Assembly (NCBI RefSeq): GCF_003925875.1
Contig: NZ_AP019309.1
Coordinates: forward strand, 558,001-622,000
Reading direction: 5' to 3'
DNA from: Intestinibaculum porci
Lineage (GTDB): Bacteria > Bacillota_I > Bacilli_A > Erysipelotrichales > Coprobacillaceae
Length of the DNA stretch: 64,000 bases
Shown here: positions 15,427 to 24,827 of the stretch, one piece after another
Position numbering within the stretch: the first letter of the stretch is position 1
How the letters are laid out: each line of letters begins with the position of its first letter
Notes under the pieces: model-generated
Databases searched by the model: none
The model's input: only the letters and a program-made list of their open reading frames with translations
Told to the model about the DNA's origin: nothing
Translations under genes and position numbers: made by a program

Positions 15427-18069
15427 ATGCCTAAGAAGAAACAGGAAATTAAAAAGAAAGTTAGAAAAAGAATACAAAAAGAAGGCGTTGAGCATCAGGA
15501 ATTAAACCAGGATGCAGAAATCGTCGATTTAGGAGATCATAAAGGCGAAGATATCATTGTCGATACATTTGACGATGTCAAATATGACGCCAAACCTCTT
15601 CCTTTCTCGACAACACCTCAAAAAGATAAACAGGGCTTTGCCTCAAAACTGAAGGGACTTTTCTCCCAGGATAATGCTATTGTACGTAAGTTAGGGAAAC
15701 AGGCTGATGAAATCTTAGCCTTAGAACCACAGGTCAGCTCGTACAGTGATGAAGAATTAGCTGCCCAGACAGTGTTCTTCAAAGAACGTTTAGCAAAAGG
15801 TGAAACCTTAGATGATATTTTACCAGAAGCTTTTGCGGTAGCGCGTGAAGCGGCTTGGCGTGTATTAGGTTTAAAAGCCTTCAAAGTTCAGTTAATGGGG
15901 GGTATTGCTTTACATAATGGTGATATCGCCGAAATGAAAACCGGTGAAGGGAAAACCTTAACATCTGTTTTCCCAGTCTATTTAAATGCCCTCGAAGGCA
16001 AGGGTGTCCATGTCGTTACTGTCAACGAATACTTAGCGCGTCGTGACTGTGAAGAAAATGGTAAAGTCTTTAAGTTTTTAGGCTTAACTGTCGGCTTAAA
16101 CGAAAGAGAATTAGATGCGGATGATAAACGCCGGATGCATGCCTGCGATGTCACTTATACAACCAACTCTGAATTAGGGTTCGATTACTTACGTGACAAC
16201 ATGGTGACCGAATACTCAGAAAAGGTATTACGTCCATTACACTATGCTTTAGTCGATGAGGTCGATTCCATCTTAATCGATGAATCACGTACTCCATTGA
16301 TCATTTCTGGCGGAAAGAAACATACCGCTGCGATGTATGTCTCAGCGGATAAATTCGCCAAGAGTTTAACGAAAGAAAAAGATTATGAAGTGGATATTGA
16401 ATCCAAGAGTGTCACTTTAACACCTGAAGGCATTAATAAAGCCGAAAAGACGTTCAAAGTCGATAACTTATTTGATCCTTCTAATACTGCTTTAGTGCAT
16501 TATATTAACCAGGCTTTAAAAGCTAACTATACGATGACCAAAGATGTTGAATACATGATTGCGACCGATGATGGTTCTCATGATATTCGTAATGCCCAGA
16601 TCATGATCATTGATCAGTTCACGGGTCGTGTTATGCCAGGACGTGCTTACTCAGATGGGTTACATCAGGCGATCGAAGCTAAGGAAGGTGTGCCAATTAA
16701 AGAAGAAACCGTCACTTTAGCGACGATTACTTACCAGAACTTCTTCCGTTTATTCGATAAGTTAGCCGGGATGACCGGGACCGCTAAAACGGAAGAAGAA
16801 GAATTCCGTCTGATCTATAATATGCGTGTTGTGGTCATTCCAACCAACAAACCAGTTATTCGTGATGACAAACCAGATTTAGTCTTCTCGACAAAGAAAG
16901 CAAAATATAAAGCAATCTGCGATGAAGTGGTGAAACGTCATGCTTATGGTCAGCCAATCTTGCTGGGGACCGTGGCCGTTGAAACATCAGAAATCTTATC
17001 ACAGATGTTAATGAAACGCGGGATCCGTCACAACGTCCTCAATGCGAAAAACCATGCAAAAGAAGCAGCCATTATCGCTAATGCCGGCGTTAAAGGGGCG
17101 GTAACGATCGCCACTAACATGGCTGGTCGTGGGACCGATATCAAGTTAGGCCCAGGCGTAGCCGAAATCGGCGGTTTAATGGTCATCGGTTCAGAACGTC
17201 ATGAATCACGCCGTATCGATAACCAGTTACGAGGCCGAAGCGGTCGTCAGGGTGACCCTGGCTGCTCACAGTTCTTCGTTTCTTTCGAAGATGAATTAAT
17301 GCAGCGTTTCGCCAATGAACGAGTAAAAGCTTTCACTGAATCATTCTTAGAAGATGAAGCGATTGAATCAAAGATGGTTACACGTTCGATCGAATCAGCT
17401 CAGAAACGTGTAGAAGGGCAGAACTTCGATATTCGTAAACAGCTTCTCGAATATGATGATATCATGAGACAGCAGCGTGAAATCATGTATAAAGAACGTG
17501 ATGATATTATGCTTTCTGATGATTTAAGCGATGTTGTCAAAGGCATGTTCAAGACAGCGATTGAATTAGATACCAAACGTTATACGAAAAACGATGGCAA
17601 GAAAGCCGTTGTCGATGTCGATAAGTTAACCCAGTATGTGGCTAAGAACTATATGCTTTTAACAACTTTAGAACCACATAACGAAGAAGCGGTTGCACAT
17701 GATCCAGAAAAAGTGGCTGATGCCTTAACCGAAATCGTCGCTCTTCAGTATAACAACCGTTTCAATAAAGACTTACCACAGTCTGTCCGGACAGACTATG
17801 AACGCCGTGTTCTTTTAGGGGTCATCGATCATTCATGGATCAACCATATCGATGCCATGAGCAAGTTACGTAATGGGATCTATTTAAGAGCCTATGCGCA
17901 GCGTGATCCGCTTCAGGAATACACCGAAGAAGGCTTCTATATGTTTGAAGAGATGACTAAGTCAATCAGTCAGGATATTTCTCGTACTATCGTTCATATG
18001 GGTATTCGTCCAGGTGATGAAACCGCAATGAACATCCCAGAAATTAAAGTTGAGTTAGACTTTAAATAA
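15427..18069 (+). CDS. secA: Preprotein translocase ATPase SecA with an N-terminal extension
   Basis: Motor ATPase that pushes preproteins through SecYEG. Walker A is MKTGEGKT (170-177), then the VVTVNEYLARRD and DYLRDNM segments, DEVDSILIDE Walker B, preprotein cross-linking domain, and TNMAGRGTDI in NBD2. The conserved SecA start (LFSQDNAIVRKLGK) only begins near residue 78. About 70 extra residues precede it, starting with a Lys-rich stretch. The start is well supported by GAAAGGAG. The C-terminal zinc-binding Cys motif is absent: the protein ends in IPEIKVELDFK. It overlaps prfB (TAATG). Confidence 0.95.
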   Translation: MPKKKQEIKKKVRKRIQKEGVEHQELNQDAEIVDLGDHKGEDIIVDTFDDVKYDAKPLPFSTTPQKDKQGFASKLKGLFSQDNAIVRKLGKQADEILALEPQVSSYSDEELAAQTVFFKERLAKGETLDDILPEAFAVAREAAWRVLGLKAFKVQLMGGIALHNGDIAEMKTGEGKTLTSVFPVYLNALEGKGVHVVTVNEYLARRDCEENGKVFKFLGLTVGLNERELDADDKRRMHACDVTYTTNSELGFDYLRDNMVTEYSEKVLRPLHYALVDEVDSILIDESRTPLIISGGKKHTAAMYVSADKFAKSLTKEKDYEVDIESKSVTLTPEGINKAEKTFKVDNLFDPSNTALVHYINQALKANYTMTKDVEYMIATDDGSHDIRNAQIMIIDQFTGRVMPGRAYSDGLHQAIEAKEGVPIKEETVTLATITYQNFFRLFDKLAGMTGTAKTEEEEFRLIYNMRVVVIPTNKPVIRDDKPDLVFSTKKAKYKAICDEVVKRHAYGQPILLGTVAVETSEILSQMLMKRGIRHNVLNAKNHAKEAAIIANAGVKGAVTIATNMAGRGTDIKLGPGVAEIGGLMVIGSERHESRRIDNQLRGRSGRQGDPGCSQFFVSFEDELMQRFANERVKAFTESFLEDEAIESKMVTRSIESAQKRVEGQNFDIRKQLLEYDDIMRQQREIMYKERDDIMLSDDLSDVVKGMFKTAIELDTKRYTKNDGKKAVVDVDKLTQYVAKNYMLLTTLEPHNEEAVAHDPEKVADALTEIVALQYNNRFNKDLPQSVRTDYERRVLLGVIDHSWINHIDAMSKLRNGIYLRAYAQRDPLQEYTEEGFYMFEEMTKSISQDISRTIVHMGIRPGDETAMNIPEIKVELDFK

Positions 18070-19184
18070 TGGAATTATATGAAATTAACAGCGGGCTTGA
18101 AAAAGCTCGCTCTTTGCTAGAAGAATTACATCAGAGTGCCAACATTGATGTAAAAAAACGAGAAATTGAAGGATTGACAGTTAAAACAATGGATGAGCAC
18201 TTCTGGGATGACCAGAAGAAAGCCACCAAAATTTATAATCAGCTCGGCGAGATGAAGAAAGTCGTGGAAAACTATGAAGCGTTAACCGCGGCATTAGAAG
18301 AATTAACGGAAATCTACAACTATGTCAAAGACAATGAAGAAGATGAAGAATTCCGGACCACTTTAGAAGAAGATTACGAGCAGTTTGAAAAAGACTTAGC
18401 GGCGTTTGAAAGAACGTTACTCTTTACTGATGAATATGACAATTCTCCGGCGATCTTAGAGATCCATCCCGGCGCCGGCGGCACCGAGTCGCAGGACTGG
18501 GCGGAAATGTTAATGAGGATGTATATGCGCTATGGCGAAAAGAAAGGCTGGAAAGTCTCCGTAGAAGATTATCAGGCAGGGGATGAAGCGGGCGTGAAAT
18601 CGGTGACTTTACGCTTTGAGGGCAGTCATGCCTATGGTCTTTTGAAAAGTGAAAAAGGCGTCCACCGGTTAGTGCGTATTTCGCCTTTTGATGCCAATAA
18701 ACGCCGTCATACGTCCTTTGCGTCAGTGGAAGTTTTACCCGAAATTGATGATGATATCGAAGTCAACATCGATCCGAAAGATTTACGTATCGATACGTAT
18801 CGTTCTTCCGGTGCGGGCGGTCAGCATATTAATAAAACCGATTCAGCAGTGCGTATTACCCATATTCCCACAGGCACCGTGGTGACTTGTCAGTCACAGC
18901 GTTCCCAGCTGCAAAATAGGGAAGCGGCGATGACGATGTTAAAAAGTAAACTGTATGCCTTAATGGTAGCGGCGCATGCGCAGCAGTTATCCGATATCGC
19001 CGGCGAAAAGAAAGCCATTGAATGGGGCTCACAGATTCGCTCTTACGTGCTGCATCCTTATGCGATGGTCAAAGATAATCGCAGCGGCTATGAATCACAT
19101 GATCCACAGCGCATTTTAGATGGCGATCTTGATGATATGATTTACGCGTATTTAAAAACGAAAGCCCAAGGTGATGAGGCGTGA
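18069..19184 (+). CDS. prfB: Peptide chain release factor 2
   Basis: RF2, which recognises UAA and UGA stop codons. The codon-recognition tripeptide SPF is at 205-207 and the catalytic GGQ at 250-252. The 371-residue protein is encoded in one continuous frame: the programmed +1 frameshift site that autoregulates most prfB genes is absent. ATG shares its A with the secA stop (TAATG) and has no clear ribosome binding site, so translation is coupled to secA. Confidence 0.95.
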   Translation: MELYEINSGLEKARSLLEELHQSANIDVKKREIEGLTVKTMDEHFWDDQKKATKIYNQLGEMKKVVENYEALTAALEELTEIYNYVKDNEEDEEFRTTLEEDYEQFEKDLAAFERTLLFTDEYDNSPAILEIHPGAGGTESQDWAEMLMRMYMRYGEKKGWKVSVEDYQAGDEAGVKSVTLRFEGSHAYGLLKSEKGVHRLVRISPFDANKRRHTSFASVEVLPEIDDDIEVNIDPKDLRIDTYRSSGAGGQHINKTDSAVRITHIPTGTVVTCQSQRSQLQNREAAMTMLKSKLYALMVAAHAQQLSDIAGEKKAIEWGSQIRSYVLHPYAMVKDNRSGYESHDPQRILDGDLDDMIYAYLKTKAQGDEA

Positions 19185-20047
19185 TCAAACGCAAGTATGG
19201 TGCTTATTTAGTAGACATGCTGCTGGTATTAGTCGGCAATGCGATTATGGCCTGGGGTATTGATGCCTTCATCGTCGGTCATCATATTATTACCGGCGGG
19301 GTTTCCGGAATCGGCTTAATTGTCCAGAACTTTGCCCCGATTCCGGTTTCCGTCACGGTCTTAGTGATCAACGTGGCCGCCTTAATCGTCGGCTTATTCT
19401 TTTTAGGCAAACAGTTTATTATCGGGACCTTAGTGTCGACCTTTGCCTATCCGTTTTTCATTGCGATTTTTGATAAGCTGCCGCAGTATACCCATTTGAC
19501 TAATGATCCGATGTTATGTACGATCTTTGCCGGTGTCAGCATGGGCATTGGTTTAGGGATTGTCTTCCGCTTAGGTTACAGTACTGGCGGGATGGATATT
19601 CCCCCGATTATTATCAATAAGAAAACTGGGATTGAACTTGGCACCCTGATCAATATTATTGATATTGCCACGCTGATTGGCCAGATGCCTTTTAGCTCCC
19701 CATCGGGAATTCTTTATGGCTTAATCAACGTCATTTTGACAACCCAGATTATCGATCGGATGATGTTATTGGGTAAAAGTAATGTCCAGCTCATTATCAT
19801 TTCAAAGAAATATGAAGAAATTGCCCATATGATCAGTGAAAAACTCGATCGCGGCTTTACTTTTTTAAATATTACCACCGGTTATCTGCGTGATAATACC
19901 AAAGCCATTATGGTCGTCGTGTCGAAAAGACAGTACATTTCTTTAAATGAGGCCGTCACCCAGATTGATCCATACGCTTTCACAATCGTCAGTGATGTGC
20001 ATAGTGTGCGGGGCCGTGGCTTCACGCTGCCAGATGAATATTTATGA
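19181..20047 (+). CDS. YitT-family membrane protein (DUF2179)
   Basis: A 288-residue protein with five to six membrane helices in the first 200 residues (motifs GHHIITGGVSGIG and YSTGGMDIPP of the YitT/DUF161 domain) and a soluble C-terminal DUF2179 domain (about 205-288). Function of the family is unknown; a transport role is usually guessed. GTG start overlaps the prfB stop by 4 nt after AAGGTGATGAGG, so secA-prfB-yitT form an operon. Confidence 0.88.
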   Translation: MIKRKYGAYLVDMLLVLVGNAIMAWGIDAFIVGHHIITGGVSGIGLIVQNFAPIPVSVTVLVINVAALIVGLFFLGKQFIIGTLVSTFAYPFFIAIFDKLPQYTHLTNDPMLCTIFAGVSMGIGLGIVFRLGYSTGGMDIPPIIINKKTGIELGTLINIIDIATLIGQMPFSSPSGILYGLINVILTTQIIDRMMLLGKSNVQLIIISKKYEEIAHMISEKLDRGFTFLNITTGYLRDNTKAIMVVVSKRQYISLNEAVTQIDPYAFTIVSDVHSVRGRGFTLPDEYL

Positions 20048-20048
20048 G

Positions 20049-20077
20049 AAAAGACGAGAAACTATTTCTCGTCTTTT
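20049..20077. terminator. Bidirectional terminator between convergent genes
   Basis: Thirteen-bp perfect arms (20049-20061, 20065-20077) around a 3-nt loop, with A-run and T-run at the two sides. It serves yitT (+) and the zinc-ribbon gene (-), whose stop codon is the loop itself. Confidence 0.85.
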
Positions 20078-20259
20078 AGATCTACAAAAAATTCAATGTG
20101 CCCGCATTTTGGGCACAGGGCCGCCAAAAGCGGGTAATCCGTTTTAGTATAATCTTTATTTTTACGAATAATGTGTAAATCACTGATCTGCAGCGCCTGA
20201 TCAACCAGATAGGTCTGCGTTTCCATTTCACATTGACAGCGGGGACAAAGTCGCATCAT
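20062..20259 (-). CDS. Small zinc-ribbon protein
   Basis: A 65-residue protein with two CxxC knuckles (CPRC near the start, CPKC near the end) and little else, typical of small nucleic-acid-binding or zinc-chaperone zinc ribbons in Firmicutes. GAGGTG lies just before ATG 20259; ATG 20256 is equally possible. It stands alone on the minus strand. Function unknown. Confidence 0.7.
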   Translation of the reverse strand: MMRLCPRCQCEMETQTYLVDQALQISDLHIIRKNKDYTKTDYPLLAALCPKCGHIEFFVDLKDEK

Positions 20260-20342
20260 TTTCACCTCGGTGCTTATTTTATCATAGTTCTCATAAGCTG
20301 TAACGCAATCCCGCTAAAAAAGCAGTATCATTCTAAAGGGAT

Positions 20343-20353
20343 TATGATATAAT
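20343..20353 (+). promoter_or_regulatory. Extended -10 promoter of ftsEX
   Basis: TATGATATAAT without a recognisable -35, 21 nt before the ftsE start. Confidence 0.6.
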
Positions 20354-20373
20354 TCGGATAGGAGCGTGATTCT

Positions 20374-21057
20374 ATGATTAAACTAGAAGGTGTGACCAAA
20401 GTCTATAAAACAGGCGTACGCGCGGTCAATGATATGAACCTCAACATTGATGCCGGCGAGTTTGTTTACGTTATTGGTCCAACCGGGGCGGGAAAATCAA
20501 CCTTTATTAAATTATTATATCGCGAAGAGAAACCAACGACCGGCAAAGTGATTGTCGATGGCATTAATGTGGCGAAGATTAAAGATCGCAAGGTGCCTTA
20601 TTTCCGTCGTAAGATTGGCGTTGTCTTCCAAAACTATCGTTTATTACCACGAAAAACCGTGTTTGAAAATGTGGCCTTTGCCCTGCAGGTCACCGATACC
20701 CCGAGACGGAAGATTCGTAATCGTGTTCGTAAGGTGTTGGAACTCGTTGGCTTAGAAGATAAAGCCAATGCCTTTCCGCATGAACTTTCCGGCGGGCAGC
20801 AGCAGCGCGTGGCCATTGCGAGAGCGATTGTCAATTCGCCCAAAGTACTCATTGCGGATGAACCAACGGGAAACCTAGACCCGGATACCTCAGAAGGTAT
20901 TATTGAATTATTAGAGCGCATTAATGAGATTAATGGCACGACAGTGATTGTCGTGACCCATGATAAAATTATCGTGCAGTCGCATAAGAAACGTACCATC
21001 CTGATCGAAGATGGCTGTATCCGCAGCGATTCAAGTTTAGGAGGGTATGAAGAATAA
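20374..21057 (+). CDS. ftsE: Cell division ATP-binding protein FtsE
   Basis: ATPase of the FtsEX complex, which transmits division signals to peptidoglycan hydrolases. Walker A GPTGAGKST, Q-loop VVFQNYRLLP, signature LSGGQQQR, Walker B VLIADEPTGNLD and H-loop VTHD are all intact; length 227 aa is typical. AGGAG precedes the ATG. It is followed with TAATG overlap by ftsX. Confidence 0.95.
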   Translation: MIKLEGVTKVYKTGVRAVNDMNLNIDAGEFVYVIGPTGAGKSTFIKLLYREEKPTTGKVIVDGINVAKIKDRKVPYFRRKIGVVFQNYRLLPRKTVFENVAFALQVTDTPRRKIRNRVRKVLELVGLEDKANAFPHELSGGQQQRVAIARAIVNSPKVLIADEPTGNLDPDTSEGIIELLERINEINGTTVIVVTHDKIIVQSHKKRTILIEDGCIRSDSSLGGYEE

Positions 21058-21965
21058 TGGAATTTTTGAGTTCAATTCGTAATTTACCAAACCATTGTAA
21101 AAGTGCGCTGCAGAATATCTGGCGTAACGGCGTTATGTCGATTTCTTCGATCTTTGCGGTGACGATTACCCTATTGCTCATTGCGATCTTAGGGATTATT
21201 GCCATTAACGTCAATAAGATCACTTTAAGTATTGAAAACTCGTTAACGATCTATGTCAAAGTGGATCGTGAAGCGACAAACAAACAAGCCAAAAAAATTG
21301 GCGAAGAGCTGAATATGATCGAAGGTGTCAAGAAAGTGACTTATTCGAGCAAGGAGCAGGAGTTAAACAAACTGATTAACTCGCAGTCTTCAGAAAATAA
21401 GAAGCTTTTTGCGACATATAAGAAAGACAATCCTTTAGGGGATGCCTATCAGGTCGAAGTCAAAAATGCGAAAAACATTGCGACGATCGCCAAGCAAATT
21501 GAAGATATCCCCAATGTCAATGAAGTGACCTACGGCGGCTCTTCGACAAGTGATATGGTCAATCTGTTAGAGCATATTCGTAATGGCGGCGCGATCTTTG
21601 CGTTCGCTTTAACAGTGGTTGTTCTCTTTATGATCGCCAATACGATTAAAATGGCCATTACCTCACGCTCAACCGAAATTGCGATCATGCGCATGGTCGG
21701 CGCGAGCAACTGGTATATCCGTTTGCCATTCATGTTAGAAGGGGTCTTTATCGGCTTATTTGGATCGATTATTCCCATTATTGTTCTCTACTATGGTTAC
21801 TCTTTTGCCTATGATCAGTTTACCAAAGTGCTGAGCTCTTCGGTGATGGTCCTAGAAGCCCCATTCCCATTTATCTGGCATATGAGCGGCGTCCTGGTAT
21901 TATTAGGCTGCGGGGTCGGTCTGATCGGTTCCTTCTTCTCAGTGCGTAAATTCTTGGAATTTTAA
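21057..21965 (+). CDS. ftsX: Cell division protein FtsX
   Basis: Membrane partner of FtsE (302 aa). An N-terminal helix at about 25-50, an extracellular domain (about 55-170), and three C-terminal helices with the conserved ITSRSTEIAIMRMVGAS loop. Typical four-helix FtsX layout. AGGAGG lies 20 nt upstream inside ftsE. A terminator follows immediately, making ftsEX a two-gene operon. Confidence 0.95.
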   Translation: MEFLSSIRNLPNHCKSALQNIWRNGVMSISSIFAVTITLLLIAILGIIAINVNKITLSIENSLTIYVKVDREATNKQAKKIGEELNMIEGVKKVTYSSKEQELNKLINSQSSENKKLFATYKKDNPLGDAYQVEVKNAKNIATIAKQIEDIPNVNEVTYGGSSTSDMVNLLEHIRNGGAIFAFALTVVVLFMIANTIKMAITSRSTEIAIMRMVGASNWYIRLPFMLEGVFIGLFGSIIPIIVLYYGYSFAYDQFTKVLSSSVMVLEAPFPFIWHMSGVLVLLGCGVGLIGSFFSVRKFLEF

Positions 21966-21997
21966 GTCAGGTCTTTTTTTAAGACTTGGCTTTTTTC
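21965..21997 (+). terminator. Intrinsic terminator of ftsEX
   Basis: AGTCAGGTCTT (21965-21975) pairs fully, with three G-U pairs, with AAGACTTGGCT (21981-21991), then T6. Confidence 0.8.
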
Positions 21998-22046
21998 ATA
22001 CAACTTGGCAGGCGATATATTATAATTAAAGAGAGGGGGAATCATC

Positions 22047-22490
22047 ATGCCAAGTCGTGAATTAAAAGAATCCTGTTATTTAGAAATGCTGGAAGATAGC
22101 TTAACGAATGTCCAAATGATCCGCAACCGTCTCAGTCAGCTAGATAAGCAGGAACAGATTATCCCGGCGCATATTTTAAGACGTGACCGGATTAAAACGA
22201 TCCTGCGTTTAGAGCTCGCGTTAGCGACGTATTGCGTATTACTGCGGAAGATGCATGAAAATAATCTGATTGACTATGACGAAGAGCTTCATCATGATAT
22301 CAATAGCATTATTCATTCCAATCGCTTTGAATACTTTGAGCAGCATATCGTCGTCTATTCGGCGCGCGGAAAGGAGAATGTCAACCTCCGTAAACTGTTA
22401 GATTTCGGCACGGCCATCTTAGATGAAAATGCCCAGGAAGAGGCAGTTTATCAAGGAAAGCGCTTTAAAAAGCAGAGAAAAGGAAAGTGA
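22047..22490 (+). CDS. Hypothetical helical protein
   Basis: I do not recognise this 147-residue protein. It is soluble, strongly charged and probably mostly helical, with a basic C-terminal tail (GKRFKKQRKGK) that may touch nucleic acid. GAGAGGGGG precedes the ATG and a TATAAT lies at 22021-22026. It sits between ftsEX and gpmI with no clear operon partner. Confidence 0.65.
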   Translation: MPSRELKESCYLEMLEDSLTNVQMIRNRLSQLDKQEQIIPAHILRRDRIKTILRLELALATYCVLLRKMHENNLIDYDEELHHDINSIIHSNRFEYFEQHIVVYSARGKENVNLRKLLDFGTAILDENAQEEAVYQGKRFKKQRKGK

Positions 22491-22501
22491 GGTTCTTTTC
22501 A

Positions 22502-22530
22502 TTGAATTTGTAAAAAGATAATGCTATGAT
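22502..22530 (+). promoter_or_regulatory. Promoter of gpmI
   Basis: TTGAAT (22502-22507), 17-nt spacer, TATGAT (22525-22530) with an upstream TGC extended -10. Confidence 0.65.
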
Positions 22531-22556
22531 TTTGATGTCAAATGGAGGATTAAAAA

Positions 22557-24104
22557 ATGAAAAAGAGACCTATAGTATTATGTATTATGGATGGTTATGG
22601 ATTGACTGATCGCGTTGATGGCAACGCTGTTAAATTAGCCAATACACCTAACCTTGATGATTTAATGGCAATGTACCCAACGACAACAATTCATGCTTCT
22701 GGTAAAGCTGTTGGTTTACCTGAAGGACAGATGGGGAACTCAGAAGTTGGTCATATGAACATTGGTGCAGGCCGTGTTGTATACCAGTCTTTAACTTTAA
22801 TCAATAAAGCTGTTGAAGATGGTGAATTCGATGAAAACCCAGAATTCTTAGCAGCTATCAAACATGCGAAAGACAATGGCAGCAAGCTGCATATCTTCGG
22901 CTTATTATCAAGCGGCGGGGTGCATTCATCAGATGAACACATCTACGCATTATTAAGATTAGCACGTCGTGAAAGAGTTGAAAAAGTATATGTTCATGCA
23001 TTCTTAGATGGTCGTGACGTCGCTCCTGATTCAGGTAAAGGCTTCGTTGAAGAATTACAGAAACAGATGAAAGAAATCGGTGTGGGCGAAATCGCTTCAA
23101 TCTCTGGCCGTTACTATGCAATGGACCGTGATAAGAGATTCGAACGTATGGATTTAGCATACAATGCGATCGTCGCAAAAGAAGGCAAGAGCTTCACTGA
23201 TCCAGTAAAATTCGTTGCTGATTCTTACAATGATGATGTTTATGATGAATTCGTTGTGCCAGGCTATAATAGTGCCATCGATGGTAATGTCGAAGATAAT
23301 GATGCGGTCATCTTCGCTAACTTCAGACCTGACCGTGCGATCCAGCTCGCTACTTTAGTGACAAACCCTGAATTCTATAAAGATAAAGGTTATGAACCAA
23401 AAGTAAAATTAAACAACATCTACTTCGTATGTATGATGCACTATGCAGACAGCGTTAAAGGTCATGTCGCATTCAAACCACTTGAATTAACTAACGTTTT
23501 AGGTGATTACTTAGCAGAACGTGGTTTAACACAGTTAAGAATTGCGGAAACTGAAAAATATGCTCATGTTACATTCTTCATGGATGGCGGTGTTGATAAA
23601 GATATCGAAGGCGCAACACGTGATTTAATCAATTCTCCAAAAGTTGCCACTTACGATTTACAGCCAGAAATGTCAGCATACTTAGTACGTGACAAATTAA
23701 TTGAAGAATTAGACTCTGGTAAATTCGATGTTGTCATCGTGAACTTCGCAAACTGCGATATGGTTGGTCATACTGGTATTATCCCAGCAGCCATCTCTGC
23801 TGTTGAAACCGTTGATGAATGTGTCGGCGATGTTTATGACAAAGTCTTAGAATTAGGCGGAACAATGTTAATTACTGCTGACCATGGTAACGCAGAACGT
23901 GAATTAGACGAAGAAGGCAATCCATTTACTGCACATACGACAAATGATGTCCCATTAATCGTCACAAATTCACATATCAAGTTAAAAGAAGGCGGCAAGT
24001 TAGGTGACTTAGCGCCAACCATCTTAACATTATTAGGACAGCCAGTACCTGCCGAAATGACTGGTGATGTCTTAATCGAAAATGATCCTGATTCTTTCCA
24101 GTAA
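22557..24104 (+). CDS. gpmI: 2,3-bisphosphoglycerate-independent phosphoglycerate mutase
   Basis: Interconverts 3- and 2-phosphoglycerate in glycolysis, using Mn2+. Asp12 in MDGYG, phosphoserine Ser62 in GNSEVGHMNIG, DGRDVAP and the C-terminal metal motif ADHGNAE are in place; 515 aa is the normal length. TGGAGG precedes the ATG. Codon use is the most biased towards TTA/GAA-type codons in the region, as expected of a highly expressed gene. Confidence 0.96.
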   Translation: MKKRPIVLCIMDGYGLTDRVDGNAVKLANTPNLDDLMAMYPTTTIHASGKAVGLPEGQMGNSEVGHMNIGAGRVVYQSLTLINKAVEDGEFDENPEFLAAIKHAKDNGSKLHIFGLLSSGGVHSSDEHIYALLRLARRERVEKVYVHAFLDGRDVAPDSGKGFVEELQKQMKEIGVGEIASISGRYYAMDRDKRFERMDLAYNAIVAKEGKSFTDPVKFVADSYNDDVYDEFVVPGYNSAIDGNVEDNDAVIFANFRPDRAIQLATLVTNPEFYKDKGYEPKVKLNNIYFVCMMHYADSVKGHVAFKPLELTNVLGDYLAERGLTQLRIAETEKYAHVTFFMDGGVDKDIEGATRDLINSPKVATYDLQPEMSAYLVRDKLIEELDSGKFDVVIVNFANCDMVGHTGIIPAAISAVETVDECVGDVYDKVLELGGTMLITADHGNAERELDEEGNPFTAHTTNDVPLIVTNSHIKLKEGGKLGDLAPTILTLLGQPVPAEMTGDVLIENDPDSFQ

Positions 24105-24130
24105 TCAGAAAATAAAACCCAACTGGAACA

Positions 24131-24157
24131 AGTCTATGCTATGCATAGGCTTTTTTT
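24131..24157 (+). terminator. Intrinsic terminator of gpmI
   Basis: AGTCTATGC (24131-24139) and GCATAGGCT (24143-24151) arms, then T7. Confidence 0.8.
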
Positions 24158-24173
24158 AAGGAGGAAAAGACGT

Positions 24174-24680
24174 ATGAAAAAATTACTCATGATTTGTTTA
24201 TGTTTATTTTTAACCGCCTGCAGCGCGCATCAAATCGCCAAGCGGGTCAATGTGACAGGCGTCCAGGAAGTCAGCTATACCCAATTGAATAGTCTGATGA
24301 AAAAGAATGTCTCTTTTTTACTTTATATCGGTCGTCCGGATTGCGGGGACTGCATGGCTTTTGAACCGATTCTCACTGCTTATCTCAAAAAGCATCCTAA
24401 ACAGGGGGTTTATTACCTCAATATCAAGACTTATCGTGATGCCGCTAAAAAGAAAGGCGCCAGTCAAAAAGAAAAAGATTTCTATCAGAATTTAGGGAAG
24501 CGTTTTGCCTTTGACTGGACCCCAACCATTGATACGATTACAAATGGCAAGGTGGGCAAACAGTATCAGTATTTAGATGAAGCCTATTATGAAATTGAAG
24601 ATCGCGCGAAACAAATTAAGCAACAAAAAGAGTTTGTAAAGAAGTTTGAACGTTTTATGAAAAACTATTATCTGTCATAA
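24174..24680 (+). CDS. Thioredoxin-like lipoprotein
   Basis: The 168-residue protein has a lipobox (LTAC, Cys16) after a short hydrophobic signal. Its thioredoxin-like domain carries the redox motif C-G-D-C (Cys57, Cys60) in YIGRPDCGDC, similar to bacteriocin-accessory (PedC-type) thioredoxins. It should act as a disulfide enzyme on the outer membrane face. Start chosen at 24174 after AAGGAGG; an upstream in-frame ATG at 24141 lies inside the gpmI terminator. Confidence 0.8.
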   Translation: MKKLLMICLCLFLTACSAHQIAKRVNVTGVQEVSYTQLNSLMKKNVSFLLYIGRPDCGDCMAFEPILTAYLKKHPKQGVYYLNIKTYRDAAKKKGASQKEKDFYQNLGKRFAFDWTPTIDTITNGKVGKQYQYLDEAYYEIEDRAKQIKQQKEFVKKFERFMKNYYLS

Positions 24681-24768
24681 AAGCGTTTTCTGTGACTTTT
24701 AATATTAAAAAAAGTCGCATTATAAGACAGCTTTTGTATCTTATGTCAAAATTTTTTGTGATAGATGC

Positions 24769-24797
24769 TTGTTATTCATTAAAAATATAGATAAAAT
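24769..24797 (+). promoter_or_regulatory. Predicted promoter
   Basis: TTGTTA (24769-24774), 17-nt spacer, TAAAAT (24792-24797), before the LytTR regulator gene. Confidence 0.55.
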
Positions 24798-24827
24798 AAT
24801 CCTATAGAGTAAGATAGGGTGGGAAAA

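Noticed and set aside
18110-18140. A CTCTTTGCTAG stretch near the start of prfB resembling a frameshift site
   Set aside because: The reading frame passes through without any in-frame TGA, so no shift is needed.
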